A DNA stretch of 64,000 nt from Litoribacillus peritrichatus. GTDB lineage: Bacteria; Pseudomonadota; Gammaproteobacteria; Pseudomonadales; Litoribrevibacteraceae. The stretch covers positions 561,325 to 625,324 of the forward strand of contig NZ_BAABBN010000012.1 in NCBI RefSeq assembly GCF_039537985.1. Reading direction: 5' to 3'. Position 1 is the stretch's first letter. Each line of letters opens with the position of its first letter. A program made the position numbers and the translations under genes. Shown in pieces: positions 17,096 to 25,257 of this stretch. The notes under the pieces were generated by a model. It was not told the DNA's origin and did not search any database. It worked only from the letters and a program-made list of their open reading frames with translations.

Positions 17096-17494
17096 ATGAA
17101 AGAAATTACCAGAATTAATCATGTAGGATTGAGAGTCAGAGATTTGGAAGTTTCTCGTGAATTTTATGGAAAGCTCGGATTCGTATTTCTCGCTGGCCCT
17201 GTTGGCCCAGAGCCAGTCGCTATCGTAGAACACCCATCTGGAATAAATATCAATCTTATTCTGAATGTGTCAGAAAATGCCCCAAGGAAAAATGTGCTGA
17301 TGGAAGGAGATATGAAATATCCCGGCTATACACACATTGCCCTTGAAATAACGGATTATGATTCAGCAAAAAGTAGCATTCAAAAACTGGGTTTCCCGGT
17401 TACAGGAGAAGTCGAATACAACGGTGCTCAGTTTTTCTTTATCAGAGATCCTGATGATAATGTTATCGAGTTTCATCAACCAGCAAGCAACTAA
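17096..17494 (+). CDS. VOC (glyoxalase/dioxygenase) superfamily protein
   Basis: The 132-residue protein starts at ATG 17096, five bases after AAGGGA; a longer GTG-started frame from 17042 adds poorly conserved residues. It has two beta-alpha-beta-beta-beta units: INHVGLRVRDLEVSREFYGKLGF and, in the second half, YTHIALEITDYDSAKS, ending with the classical RDPDDNVIEFHQ. His and Glu at these places are metal ligands in the family. Substrate is unknown. It sits alone within accessory DNA, followed by a repeat copy. Confidence 0.85.
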   Translation: MKEITRINHVGLRVRDLEVSREFYGKLGFVFLAGPVGPEPVAIVEHPSGININLILNVSENAPRKNVLMEGDMKYPGYTHIALEITDYDSAKSSIQKLGFPVTGEVEYNGAQFFFIRDPDDNVIEFHQPASN

Positions 17495-17501
17495 TCGGGT
17501 A

Positions 17502-17548
17502 GCCGGAGACATCTAGTCTCCAGCCCCACAACACCCTGTATGCGGGTC
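17502..17548 (+). repeat. Post-stop repeat, copy B
   Basis: GCCGGAGACATCTAGTCTCC (17502-17521) begins eight bases after the VOC stop codon and is followed by the 25-base core CCCCACAAC...GTATGCGGGTC (17524-17548). It aligns with both other copies. Confidence 0.5.
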
Positions 17549-17575
17549 AGCATGGAGCATTTCACTCAGAGCTAA

Positions 17576-17602
17576 AAGAGTAAACATATTATGTTTACTC
17601 TT
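17576..17602. promoter_or_regulatory. Perfect 27-bp palindrome
   Basis: AAGAGTAAACAT (17576-17587), a 3-base ATT centre, and ATGTTTACTCTT (17591-17602) form a perfect dyad 84 bases before the small zinc-ribbon gene. It may be an operator for that gene or a terminator for the VOC gene, although the T run is short. A second, looser dyad GCGAAC/GTTCGC follows at about 17639-17660. A 24-codon basic frame (17622-17696) lies between and overlaps the next gene. Confidence 0.5.
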
Positions 17603-17686
17603 GAAATCCGAAGAGCATAAAATGTCTAAAGCAAAACAGCGAACTTCACAAACTGTTCGCGACATTAAAAAACTAAGGAGAGTTAA

Positions 17687-17851
17687 GTGGCACTAGTAAA
17701 ATGTAAGGAATGTAACCGTGAAATATCAACATCAGCTGAATTATGCCCCGGGTGTGGCGTTAAAGATCCAGGAGTAAAACTTAAAGATCATTTAACCTTA
17801 TTTGGTATTATTATTTTTACAGTCTTTTTGCTTTCTCAATGCTCCGGTTAA
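17687..17851 (+). CDS. Mini zinc-ribbon protein with one membrane segment (54 residues)
   Basis: The start is GTG 17687 with an ideal AAGGAG six bases upstream. The protein reads ALVKCKECNREIS, then ELCPGCGVKDPG, giving CxxC...CxxC as in zinc-ribbon domains, and ends with a hydrophobic helix (LTLFGIIIFTVFLLS) and CSG. Small zinc-ribbon plus transmembrane proteins are common and mostly uncharacterised. The ribosome site and four Cys make the gene convincing despite its size. Confidence 0.65.
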   Translation: MALVKCKECNREISTSAELCPGCGVKDPGVKLKDHLTLFGIIIFTVFLLSQCSG

Positions 17852-17967
17852 CGATTCTGAACATATTTCCAAATCGGATTCGGGACAAACTAATTCATGC
17901 AACAAGAATCAGTAAGAGCATTAATTAAATCAAAATTCGATCTTGGTTACTCGGAAGCATCTACGCA

Positions 17968-18153
17968 ATGAAAATCGAAAAGGACTACGAATGGGGTTAT
18001 CTCTGCAGTCAGGTGGACGGCTATCTATCTGGGGCTATTAAAAAGCCAACTGTACAATTAACACTTGGCCAAAAAGTGACTGCTGTAGTTGTAGCCAAAA
18101 ACAAACTTGGAGCTCCGTATCTTGAAATTCATGAAGATTCAGACAATGCATAA
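17968..18153 (+). CDS. Hypothetical small protein (61 residues)
   Basis: The frame starts at ATG 17968 and overlaps by ATGA the stop of a 24-codon frame (17898-17971), which could mean translational coupling or a frameshifted longer gene. The protein is soluble and beta-rich (TVQLTLGQKVTAVVVA, PYLEIHE). No ribosome site is obvious and no family is recognised. Confidence 0.35.
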   Translation: MKIEKDYEWGYLCSQVDGYLSGAIKKPTVQLTLGQKVTAVVVAKNKLGAPYLEIHEDSDNA

Positions 18154-18195
18154 GTTCCAGCCTATTTATTTTATAAACGCTTAAAGGAAAACACA

Positions 18196-18486
18196 TTGGA
18201 CAAGGAATTCTTACCGGACTTTTCAGGCAAGTGCATATCTATGAGCGTCGTGGATTCTGAATGTTGTCATGACCTATTTGATCCTCATTTCGAGTATCAA
18301 GGGGGGAAACTATTCATCGTAGGTACAATTCCTGTTGGTGCGACAGATTCAGATTGGAACGCCAATCAATTAGGCGCTGTAGCTTGGTCTGGAGTTCAAA
18401 ACTATGTGCTGTTTGATGATCTGGATGCCTATGTAAAAGCCGTCGCCATTTCTGAAGCATTCCAGTCTAAAAATTCAGACCGTTAG
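18196..18486 (+). CDS. Hypothetical protein (96 residues)
   Basis: The start is TTG 18196 with AAAGGA seven bases upstream. The protein contains CISMSVVDSECCHDLFDPHFE near the N-terminus, then LFIVGTIPVG and a C-terminal helix YVKAVAISEAF. No signal peptide or membrane segment is seen. I do not recognise it; a small cytosolic protein of the immunity-protein type would fit but is not supported. Confidence 0.45.
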   Translation: MDKEFLPDFSGKCISMSVVDSECCHDLFDPHFEYQGGKLFIVGTIPVGATDSDWNANQLGAVAWSGVQNYVLFDDLDAYVKAVAISEAFQSKNSDR

Positions 18487-18524
18487 TCTCAACAGCAAAC
18501 CACAGCACAGGAAGGAAATAGTCT

Positions 18525-19097
18525 TTGAGCAATTGGGATGATGTAGCAGAACGAGTGGTGTTCAATCTTGAAATATCAGTTCCAGACTTTCAAAGCGCAG
18601 TGCCATTAAAAAGTAAAATATTAGATTTTGGTTGTGGTTATGGGCGGGTTACCAATCAACTCTATGGTCTTGGTTTTCGTGATTTAATCGGTGTTGATGC
18701 TTCCGAATCAATGATCTGTCGAGGCTTAAATGCCTTCCCAACACTGGATTTACGTCACCTTTCTGATCTGCCGTTGCCCTTCCCAGATCAATCTTTTGAT
18801 GCCGTCATTACCTGTGCCGTTTTTACTTGCGTTCCAGACCAGACAGAACGAGTAAAAATTCTGGATGAGCTGCATCGAGTGCTAAAACCAAATGGAGTGC
18901 TCTACTTGGCTGAGTTTTGCTCCGATGACGGTCATAAGTTTACGTCCGGTATGGGTGTGTCAATGTGGCATAGCCAACCAAAGGTAATTGAAGGTATGCT
19001 TACGAGCTTTGAAGTTGAGTTGTTGAAGGCAGTACAAAGCCCGACCATGTCTGGCCATTTCAGTGAAGCAATTCATATTCTGGCCCGGAAGAATTAA
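18525..19097 (+). CDS. Class I SAM-dependent methyltransferase
   Basis: The 190-residue protein starts at TTG 18525, behind GAAGGAAA. Motif I is ILDFGCGYGRVTNQLY, motif II carries the acidic VDASESM, and PFPDQSFDAVITCAVF with HRVLKPNGVLYLAEF complete the Rossmann methyltransferase core. It resembles the ubiquinone/menaquinone-type (Methyltransf_11) fold. The acceptor is unknown. Confidence 0.85.
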   Translation: MSNWDDVAERVVFNLEISVPDFQSAVPLKSKILDFGCGYGRVTNQLYGLGFRDLIGVDASESMICRGLNAFPTLDLRHLSDLPLPFPDQSFDAVITCAVFTCVPDQTERVKILDELHRVLKPNGVLYLAEFCSDDGHKFTSGMGVSMWHSQPKVIEGMLTSFEVELLKAVQSPTMSGHFSEAIHILARKN

Positions 19098-19199
19098 CAT
19101 CGATTTCCGACAGCAGCCACTCACAATCGCAACATAAAATACAAATCACTTCAGGCAAGCACTTTGAAGCAAGCCTTAATAACGACAATGGAGAAATAC

Positions 19200-19361
19200 A
19201 TGAAGAAAATCTTACTCATTTCGATTTTTTCTTTACAGCTACTAGGATGTTCAGCTGAAATTGGCAGCGAAGCTTGGTGTGCAGACCTGGATGAAAAACC
19301 TAAAGGCGATTGGACAATGAATGAAATGAAAGACTACACCAAGCATTGTATTTTTAATTAA
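19200..19361 (+). CDS. DUF3012 mini-lipoprotein (53 residues)
   Basis: The start is ATG 19200, five bases after GGAGA; a longer frame from 19164 is disfavoured. A lipobox (LLGC, Cys17) is followed by the DUF3012 signature SEAWCADLDEKPKGDWTMNE and a final Cys. DUF3012 proteins are tiny proteobacterial lipoproteins of unknown role. A hairpin follows 13 bases after the stop. Confidence 0.85.
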   Translation: MKKILLISIFSLQLLGCSAEIGSEAWCADLDEKPKGDWTMNEMKDYTKHCIFN

Positions 19362-19374
19362 AGTTCAATATTGA

Positions 19375-19420
19375 AAGGGCAATCAACCAACGGTTAAAAA
19401 CTCAAACCGAGGTTGCCCTT
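19375..19420 (+). terminator. Long hairpin after the DUF3012 gene
   Basis: AAGGGCAA (19375-19382) pairs with TTGCCCTT (19413-19420); the following CTTCTTCTGCC is only modestly T-rich. It is a probable terminator or attenuating hairpin. Confidence 0.5.
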
Positions 19421-19563
19421 CTTCTGCCAGTTAACAAATCAAAACCAGTTAAGAACATTAAAGAGACCGTCTTGAAACACTTGCAACCTTCGTGTCTGGG
19501 TCTAGGGTTATTAATAATTAAGACCACCGAAACAAGGCCGCTAAACCAAATTGAGGTTCGCTT

Positions 19564-20346
19564 ATGTTCAAACGCAGTCATAACTCCGCCCTCTCCTTAT
19601 CTCTGCTGGTAGCGCTATATTTTTCGTCTGCGTCTGTAATTCAGGCAGACACCATCTCCATTCGTTCAGACGTTTGGTTCCCAATGAATGGTCAACCAGG
19701 GTCTGATCAACCGGGTTATATGATTGAGTTGGCTCAAGAAATTTTCTCACAATCGGGTCACACCATAGACTATCGACTGATGCCTTGGGAAAGAGCATTA
19801 AGTGAAGTCCGAAAAGGTGCTATCGATTGTGTTGTGGGTGCGTATAAAGAAGATGCCCCGGACTTTATCTTTCCGGAAGAACATTGGGGAATGGATAATT
19901 CTGCATTTTATGTCAACAAAGGCAACTCATGGCGATATCAAGGATTAACATCGCTCAATGGGGTCAAACTCGGGGTCATAGGTGGTTATGCTTATGGTGA
20001 TGAATTCGATAAATACGTTGCCGACAATACCAGCGGCAACATTCAAACGGTGAAAGGCGACAACGCCTTAGAAAAAAACATCAAAAAAGTCATGGCTGGT
20101 CGTCTAGACGCCCTGATTGATTCGCCTTTAGTGGTTTCTGCCAAGCTCAAAGAAATGGGCATGGAAGGGAAGATTGAAGAAGCAGGTGCACTTGGTGATC
20201 CTAGCCCCATGTACATTGCCTGCTCTCCTGCCAAACCCAAAACCAAAGGCCACATCCAGCTGATCAATGAAGGCACTCAGGCATTGCGTGCTTCAGGCCG
20301 GTTAAGTGAGATTATGGCCAAATATGGATTGAAGGACTGGAAGTAA
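19564..20346 (+). CDS. Periplasmic solute-binding protein, family 3-like
   Basis: The 260-residue protein has a signal peptide (to about ASVIQAD) and the family-3 pattern: IRSDVWFPMNG, a PGYMIELAQEIF segment, YRLMPWERALSEVRKGAIDCVVGAY, and GVKLGVIGGYAYGDEF. These proteins bind amino acids or related small solutes. No permease or ATPase is adjacent, so it may feed another transporter or a sensor. Confidence 0.8.
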   Translation: MFKRSHNSALSLSLLVALYFSSASVIQADTISIRSDVWFPMNGQPGSDQPGYMIELAQEIFSQSGHTIDYRLMPWERALSEVRKGAIDCVVGAYKEDAPDFIFPEEHWGMDNSAFYVNKGNSWRYQGLTSLNGVKLGVIGGYAYGDEFDKYVADNTSGNIQTVKGDNALEKNIKKVMAGRLDALIDSPLVVSAKLKEMGMEGKIEEAGALGDPSPMYIACSPAKPKTKGHIQLINEGTQALRASGRLSEIMAKYGLKDWK

Positions 20347-20541
20347 ATTTCAATGTTAAGCGGATAATCATCCTATCTATGCTCCACATACTAACGTTGA
20401 TTAACCGCTTTGATAATGACTTAACTTTCCCGAGTGAGACTGTCTGAGTTTTCTCGGCTCCACCCGTCAGACGCCCACCTTAATGTTATCTTAATACCCC
20501 CATATTCATACTTGGTTCTTTACCATTCACGTCAAGAAACC

Positions 20542-21435
20542 ATGCAAAAAATCTCTCTCAAACACATTATTTTGCGCTTTAAGTGGCGCATAGCCTTTAC
20601 CTTTTTCCTGATCATTGCCGGCGCGTCGCTGAACATCTTTTTTCCGCTGGTCATTGGCCTGGCCATTGATGGATTACTTGCAGGGAGCTACGAAGGAATT
20701 TACCACCTTGGCTTATTAGGCGGGTTAACCTTGGTGATCGGCACCGCACAACGCTTTTATGACACCCGAATCTACGCCGGAATTTATTGCCAGATCGCGC
20801 CTGAAATGGTTTCCGATGGACAAAGTAAAGGCCAGCCCCTTTCAACAATTTCTGCTCGCAGTGCGTTATTGACAGAGTTCGTTGAGTTTTTGGAAAACTC
20901 CCTCCCCGAAGTTGTGGGAGCCATTATTGGGGTAGTGGGTGCCCTGCTCTTAATCGCATCACTGAACTTTACGGTATTTCTCGCCTGTCTTGGTTTATTG
21001 CTGTTAATTATGGTGATCTATAGCGTCACCGGAAAATTCAATTATGCTTTGAATTCTGGTTATAACGACCAACTGGAACACCAGGTCATCGCTTTGGAAA
21101 GCAAAAACAAAGACGTTGTTCATCGGCACTTTGGCGCTCTTATGCGCTGGAACATCAAATTATCCGACTTAGAAACTAGCAACTATTTGGTGATCTGGCT
21201 GGGCGTAATTGCCTTATTAGTCTTCACACCCATCACCGTGATTGATGACGGGGTTTTACAATATGGCCTTGTATTTTCGCTGCTAATGTACGTGTTTGAA
21301 TATATTGAAAGCCTGGTTACCTGCCCGATATTTGTTCAACAGCTGATTCGCCTGCATGAAATATCCAAGCGGTTATCCTGTGACCCCGTTGCAATTAACC
21401 AGTCGGTTGAATTAAGTAACAGTCGATTGAATTAA
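20542..21435 (+). CDS. ABC transporter six-transmembrane-domain protein (no ATPase)
   Basis: I take ATG 20542 as the start (297 residues); the frame is open further upstream but encodes no conserved sequence. Six hydrophobic segments span about residues 15-37, 46-67, 120-145, 147-168, 215-235 and 240-260, matching the stand-alone ABC_membrane_3-type domain. There is no Walker A or signature motif and no ATPase gene next door. The last eleven codons include a 20-bp tandem duplication that shifts the frame and creates the present stop. Confidence 0.7.
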   Translation: MQKISLKHIILRFKWRIAFTFFLIIAGASLNIFFPLVIGLAIDGLLAGSYEGIYHLGLLGGLTLVIGTAQRFYDTRIYAGIYCQIAPEMVSDGQSKGQPLSTISARSALLTEFVEFLENSLPEVVGAIIGVVGALLLIASLNFTVFLACLGLLLLIMVIYSVTGKFNYALNSGYNDQLEHQVIALESKNKDVVHRHFGALMRWNIKLSDLETSNYLVIWLGVIALLVFTPITVIDDGVLQYGLVFSLLMYVFEYIESLVTCPIFVQQLIRLHEISKRLSCDPVAINQSVELSNSRLN

Positions 21436-21440
21436 GTAAC
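21401..21440 (+). repeat. 20-bp tandem duplication at a gene end
   Basis: Units 21401-21420 and 21421-21440 differ at one base. Because 20 is not a multiple of three, the second unit is read in another frame and supplies the TAA of the ABC-membrane gene. Confidence 0.9.
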
Positions 21441-21450
21441 CAAAGTGCCA

Positions 21451-23316
21451 TTACTTCTTCGGCAGATGATCCATGAACCAGCGACAAGAAGCTTCCAAAG
21501 CATCACTTCGGTCTTCATCCGTTAATAGACAATACAGAGGAACTAAACCAAGAGGCGACAAGGCCATGTAATCCTTATTCTCCAGCACTGTGGCAAAGGT
21601 AATTAATGACTTTTTATGCTTCTTTTGTAACCTCAACAGTTGCTCTAACGCTTCAGTTGATTTACCCAGTAAACGAAACGAAGCCGCCAACATCAGAACA
21701 CAGGCACAATTTACCGAAGATGCCCCTTTGACAAGCTGAATCAGCTCTTCAGTGCGCCCTTTTTCAAAGTAAATTAAAGCCAAAGCCTCCACAATCCAGG
21801 GTTGAGGGTTCGTGTCTAATATTATTAAACGTTGGAGATAACTTTGAAGCACTGTCGTTTCGCAGTATTCAGACATTCTATAATACTGATGCTCCAGTAG
21901 TATCCAAAACATCTGGTTGGGCTTAAACCGGGAAGGCAACGTAGTATTCGGAGGTAACTTGTTTATTAAGTCATTCGTTGCCAAGTGGCAGCGGTGATAA
22001 AATAAAACCTGCAATCTACCTAATATGCTCATGTCTTTTGGATCGTTCGCCTCGTCATCTTCCAGAGGCACAGGAGCCAGATCAATATAGGAATTAAGAC
22101 AAGCAAGTATTTCCAAGTTATTTAAGAGCAGAGGATACTCACACAAATGTCCGGCCCACTCCTCATTCGAGATTAACCAACGATGCTCTTCAATATCAGT
22201 GACAAAGTCCTGTTCGCTGACTGTCCGAAACACTTCATGAGTATTATCCTGATAAAGTTGGAGCCAACGTTTATACAAAGGCTTTACGGCCTTATTCAGA
22301 ACCAGCTTGGCTTCGCCTTTGAGAATGTGAATGTCGTAGTTACCCACATCATCTTCGAAAGCCAATGCCTGAACCAAAAGGTCAGCATTACGGGTTTTAA
22401 TATCTACCGGATCGTCACCAGCGTCACAATTATCCATTTCAGGTGGTTGCTCAAAGTCTGCAAACAGGCTTTTCCCTTTGGCTAATACTTCCTGTAAGAA
22501 TCCAAGTACCGGGTAATCGTCATCATACTTCTTTCTCAATCGCGCCTGCCAAAACTTAGCTCTTGATTTAATTTCTTCTTCGCTGGCCGTCACCCCCATA
22601 ATACTCATCTCAGTCATGGGCAACTCAATTTGATTTGGATCTGCCCTGAAGGCTTGTTCCAGGTGATGCTTAGCTTGAGTGATGTCACCTTCCTGGCTCA
22701 GAATCATTGCCAGACGCTGATGCCCGATGGATTTCAATGAACCGGCATTTTTAAGCTTGGTGAGATCATGAATAAGACGAATTCGAGTGTCATCTTGACG
22801 CAGTTCAAAGAGGGCATCCAACAGAAAAGCAATGAAGTCCTCATGCTCATTCCTGAATGATGAAAGTTTCTCTGTGAAAGGTAAGCCAATTCTTACTACC
22901 ACGTCCTCCAGCCCGTTGACCATGGCATAACCAAAGAGATGCGTTGCTGCTTGAATCGTCCAGTTCGGCTTACCAGACAACTCGGCAAATTGATCTTCAT
23001 TTAGAGCCTCAAGAGCCATTCCAAATAAGTCTTCAGCCTTAGGAGCCGGGGCATTCAGTAATTGAGGGCAACATTTTTTTAGTTTTTTACCTGATCCGCA
23101 AATACAAAAGTCATTGCGCCCCGGTAACTTAATGCCCCGAAATGAAAAGTGATTGGAAGATTTTGGTAAAGCTTCAAACACCAATGACATCAATGCATTG
23201 TCTTTGAACTCTGGTGATTCGGCTATGCCAGCCATAAAACGGTCATGATCTTCATGCAACAGAGCTTGACTGAGTTGAAGAGACAAAAGGTTAGTGGATT
23301 CATCAATCATGCTCAT
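21451..23316 (-). CDS. SEC-C motif protein with helical-repeat body
   Basis: The 621-residue protein carries a SEC-C zinc motif at residues 67-83 (GRNDFCICGSGKKLKKCC; Cys71, Cys73, Cys82, Cys83), as at the end of SecA. The rest is helical with TPR-like pieces (AKHHLEQAFRADPNQIELPM, AEALALIYFEKGRTEELIQL). SEC-C motifs bind zinc and contact other proteins; SEC-C plus TPR-like proteins are widespread orphans. It is convergent with the ABC-membrane gene, 15 bases apart. Confidence 0.75.
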   Translation of the reverse strand: MSMIDESTNLLSLQLSQALLHEDHDRFMAGIAESPEFKDNALMSLVFEALPKSSNHFSFRGIKLPGRNDFCICGSGKKLKKCCPQLLNAPAPKAEDLFGMALEALNEDQFAELSGKPNWTIQAATHLFGYAMVNGLEDVVVRIGLPFTEKLSSFRNEHEDFIAFLLDALFELRQDDTRIRLIHDLTKLKNAGSLKSIGHQRLAMILSQEGDITQAKHHLEQAFRADPNQIELPMTEMSIMGVTASEEEIKSRAKFWQARLRKKYDDDYPVLGFLQEVLAKGKSLFADFEQPPEMDNCDAGDDPVDIKTRNADLLVQALAFEDDVGNYDIHILKGEAKLVLNKAVKPLYKRWLQLYQDNTHEVFRTVSEQDFVTDIEEHRWLISNEEWAGHLCEYPLLLNNLEILACLNSYIDLAPVPLEDDEANDPKDMSILGRLQVLFYHRCHLATNDLINKLPPNTTLPSRFKPNQMFWILLEHQYYRMSEYCETTVLQSYLQRLIILDTNPQPWIVEALALIYFEKGRTEELIQLVKGASSVNCACVLMLAASFRLLGKSTEALEQLLRLQKKHKKSLITFATVLENKDYMALSPLGLVPLYCLLTDEDRSDALEASCRWFMDHLPKK

Positions 23317-23406
23317 CAGGTGGTCCTAAGTGTATTGAATCTATTGAAATTAAAGACAAATAGTATCACATAAACAATGCCGATTTTATGATCCAGTTTT
23401 AATTGA

Positions 23407-23508
23407 TTACATCCTTTTTCGGGCAAGAAAGCCTCTGTGAAAAAATTCGCACAACATTAAACAGATCACGCCGAAAAAAGGGAGAATGACTATAAACCAA
23501 TAAGCCAT
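23407..23508 (-). CDS. Possible 33-residue membrane microprotein
   Basis: The minus-strand frame reads MAYWFIVILPFFGVICLMLC then a basic tail FHRGFLARKRM. A single helix with a positive C-terminus is typical of small membrane proteins. No ribosome site is clear, so this is tentative. Confidence 0.3.
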   Translation of the reverse strand: MAYWFIVILPFFGVICLMLCEFFHRGFLARKRM

Positions 23509-23586
23509 TGTTCACTGTTCTGGCAAAACATTTTATGTGATATTACGGATACTAAAAACCTGAAAAACAGAATGGAGTCTATTGAA

Positions 23587-24183
23587 ATGAAAAGGATTTG
23601 GTTAAGTTCGTTGTTTATTATGGCTCAGGGTTGCGCTAGCGTTTCCAATAACACGGTTTCTTCTAATGAAACTTCTAATAATGGAAACCCTCTCGTTGAA
23701 AGCACTTCATCCTTGGAACAGTCCTGTGTTGGCAGCCCGGTAATCAATGGCCAACTGGGTTTGAAATTTGACCTGATTAAGGACGAGGAACTGCTCTCAA
23801 AAGCACTGGGTGAACCAAACCAAGGGAAACTGTGCCAGGGAAAGGTTTATCAAAGCAATCAAGAAGTCACTATTTATCGCGCCTGGAACAGCACCAACCC
23901 CCACAGTCAATTCGGTCAATGGTGGGCGTTTGAGCGGCCCTCCGGTTTAACGGCGGATTATCGAACAGACTACGAAATATGCTACCAATGGTCACCTCTG
24001 GACAAAATGGTGAAGTGTACCTTGAAGCCCGGAACCCAAGTGGTGGTAGGAAACGGTCAAAGTGCGAAGTGTTCTGAGTATTTAACATACCCTTCTTCAG
24101 AAAAGCAGCAAGTTTTTATAGTGAATGCCGCTGACGCCGTATTGGATTGTAAAGAATATGACAGTGTGATGAGCTGGAAATAA
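23587..24183 (+). CDS. Putative lipoprotein (198 residues)
   Basis: I choose ATG 23587 because GGAG lies nine bases upstream and the signal then begins MKRIWLSSLFIMAQGC with a lipobox Cys. The mature part has a Ser/Asn-rich linker and a compact domain with several Cys (SCVGSP, KLCQGK, EICYQW, KCTLKPG, KCSEYL, DCKEY), probably disulfide-bonded. No family is recognised. A short hairpin AGCCT/AGGCT with four Ts (24208-24228) may terminate it. Confidence 0.55.
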   Translation: MKRIWLSSLFIMAQGCASVSNNTVSSNETSNNGNPLVESTSSLEQSCVGSPVINGQLGLKFDLIKDEELLSKALGEPNQGKLCQGKVYQSNQEVTIYRAWNSTNPHSQFGQWWAFERPSGLTADYRTDYEICYQWSPLDKMVKCTLKPGTQVVVGNGQSAKCSEYLTYPSSEKQQVFIVNAADAVLDCKEYDSVMSWK

Positions 24184-24280
24184 GTCAGCAGAAGACCCAT
24201 TTTCTTCAGCCTATGACTTCAGGCTTTTCACGCTGATATTTCTGTAGATATGAGAAGATACACATTTAAGCCGAAAAAAG

Positions 24281-24318
24281 TTAGCGGAGCACGCCTGTGT
24301 ATTGACGTGAACTCCGCT
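24281..24318. repeat. Hairpin of the AGCGGAG/CTCCGCT type, copy 2
   Basis: TTAGCGGAG (24281-24289) faces CTCCGCT (24312-24318), followed by CATAG. It shares stem and flanking bases with the copy at 16918, while the loop differs. It directly precedes the duplicated antiporter-gene fragment. Confidence 0.5.
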
Positions 24319-24350
24319 CATAGACAAGCAAAAGTCAAACGGAGTTACAA

Positions 24351-24438
24351 CACCATGGCCGCAAGCCAGCCAACAACAAAGGAATATTGAAGTGAATAAA
24401 CGTCGGGATCACAGTATCACGCATGTGATTATGCTGAC
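24351..24438 (-). pseudogene. Duplicated 3'-end fragment of the antiporter gene
   Basis: These 88 bases match 25264-25355, the last codons of the antiporter gene, apart from a 4-base deletion (one CAGC unit) and one base change. The deletion and the altered end make it non-coding. The copy and the original bracket the second toxin-antitoxin module as direct repeats. Confidence 0.9.
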
Positions 24439-24459
24439 TCAGAGAATTTTGATAACAGT

Positions 24460-24753
24460 CTAAAGCCTATGTAACCAGTACTGTGGTCTTCTACGATCAT
24501 GAGCAACAGCCAGTATTTGAATCACTGAGTCTGTTTCTCTGTAAATGATAGCAAAGGGAAATCGATGCAGAGGTATACGCCGGATATTTGGAGCTCGCTC
24601 TACTTTCCTTTGAATTGGTGACTCACAAACCAAATTTAAAACAGCTTCAAGCTCATCAATAAATGCAGAACCAAGCCCCCTAACCTTTGACTCATAGAAG
24701 CCAACGGATTCTAAAAGCTCTGCTTCAGCATTAGGGTGAAACTCATAGTTCAT
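24460..24753 (-). CDS. RelE/ParE-family toxin
   Basis: The 97-residue protein reads YEFHPNAEAELLESVGFYES, LVCESPIQRK, RRIPLHRFPFAIIYRE and ILAVAHDRRRPQYW, the standard RelE/ParE fold with a basic C-terminal active surface. Its start overlaps the antitoxin stop by four bases (ATGA), giving translational coupling. It belongs with the upstream addiction-module antitoxin. Confidence 0.9.
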   Translation of the reverse strand: MNYEFHPNAEAELLESVGFYESKVRGLGSAFIDELEAVLNLVCESPIQRKVERAPNIRRIPLHRFPFAIIYRETDSVIQILAVAHDRRRPQYWLHRL

Positions 24754-24974
24754 TTAGTGAGTGCCCGAGCCTTTTTTAATACCTCATTGCCAGGAATAGG
24801 GGTAACCACACCATCGTCAAGTTCATTTGCCCTGTTTTGTGCTTCAGCTAACCAGTCGTCTCTCAGTTCTTGAGGAGTCGGCGTATCAAAGCTCAACACC
24901 AATTTCTGAATTAATGAGGCTCGCTCACCTTTCGATAAATGAAGTGCCTCATTTTCAATTTTTTGGAGATCCAT
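24750..24974 (-). CDS. Addiction-module antitoxin of the short helical (Unstab_antitox) family
   Basis: The 74-residue protein has the typical pattern EALHLSKGERASLIQKLVLSF, then DDWLAEAQNRANELDDG and VLKKARA. Members pair with ParE/RelE toxins, as here. GGAGT lies upstream of the ATG. Confidence 0.85.
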   Translation of the reverse strand: MDLQKIENEALHLSKGERASLIQKLVLSFDTPTPQELRDDWLAEAQNRANELDDGVVTPIPGNEVLKKARALTK

Positions 24975-25118
24975 ATTAAACTCCTATAAATGACTCTTAC
25001 TATGCATTTTGCCACAGAGTTACCAGCCAAAGCTATTTGCTTAATTCATGGTACAAACAATAATCTCAAGATCACGAGTGTCTTCTTAAACGGGAACGTT
25101 TTATTGGCACAAGAAATA

Positions 25119-25163
25119 AAAAAACTCTACCCAACCCTTAAAGGGTCAAGAGTAGAGTTTTTT
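25119..25163. terminator. Strong bidirectional terminator
   Basis: AAAAAACTCTAC (25119-25130) and GTAGAGTTTTTT (25152-25163) are perfect complements, with a second stem ACCCTT/AAGGGT inside. Both ends carry A/T tracts, so it can stop transcription from either side; it insulates the antiporter gene from the toxin-antitoxin module. Confidence 0.9.
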
Positions 25164-25257
25164 CAATGCCATCTATTAGGATAGCTAACTCCAGGCTGCT
25201 ATGAACGTACACAACATCTGTATTTACGACAACCAGGGTAAAGAACCAATAACCAGT

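Noticed and set aside
24990..25184. Plus-strand 64-codon frame
   Set aside because: It runs through the strong bidirectional terminator at 25119-25163 and has no protein similarity that I recognise.
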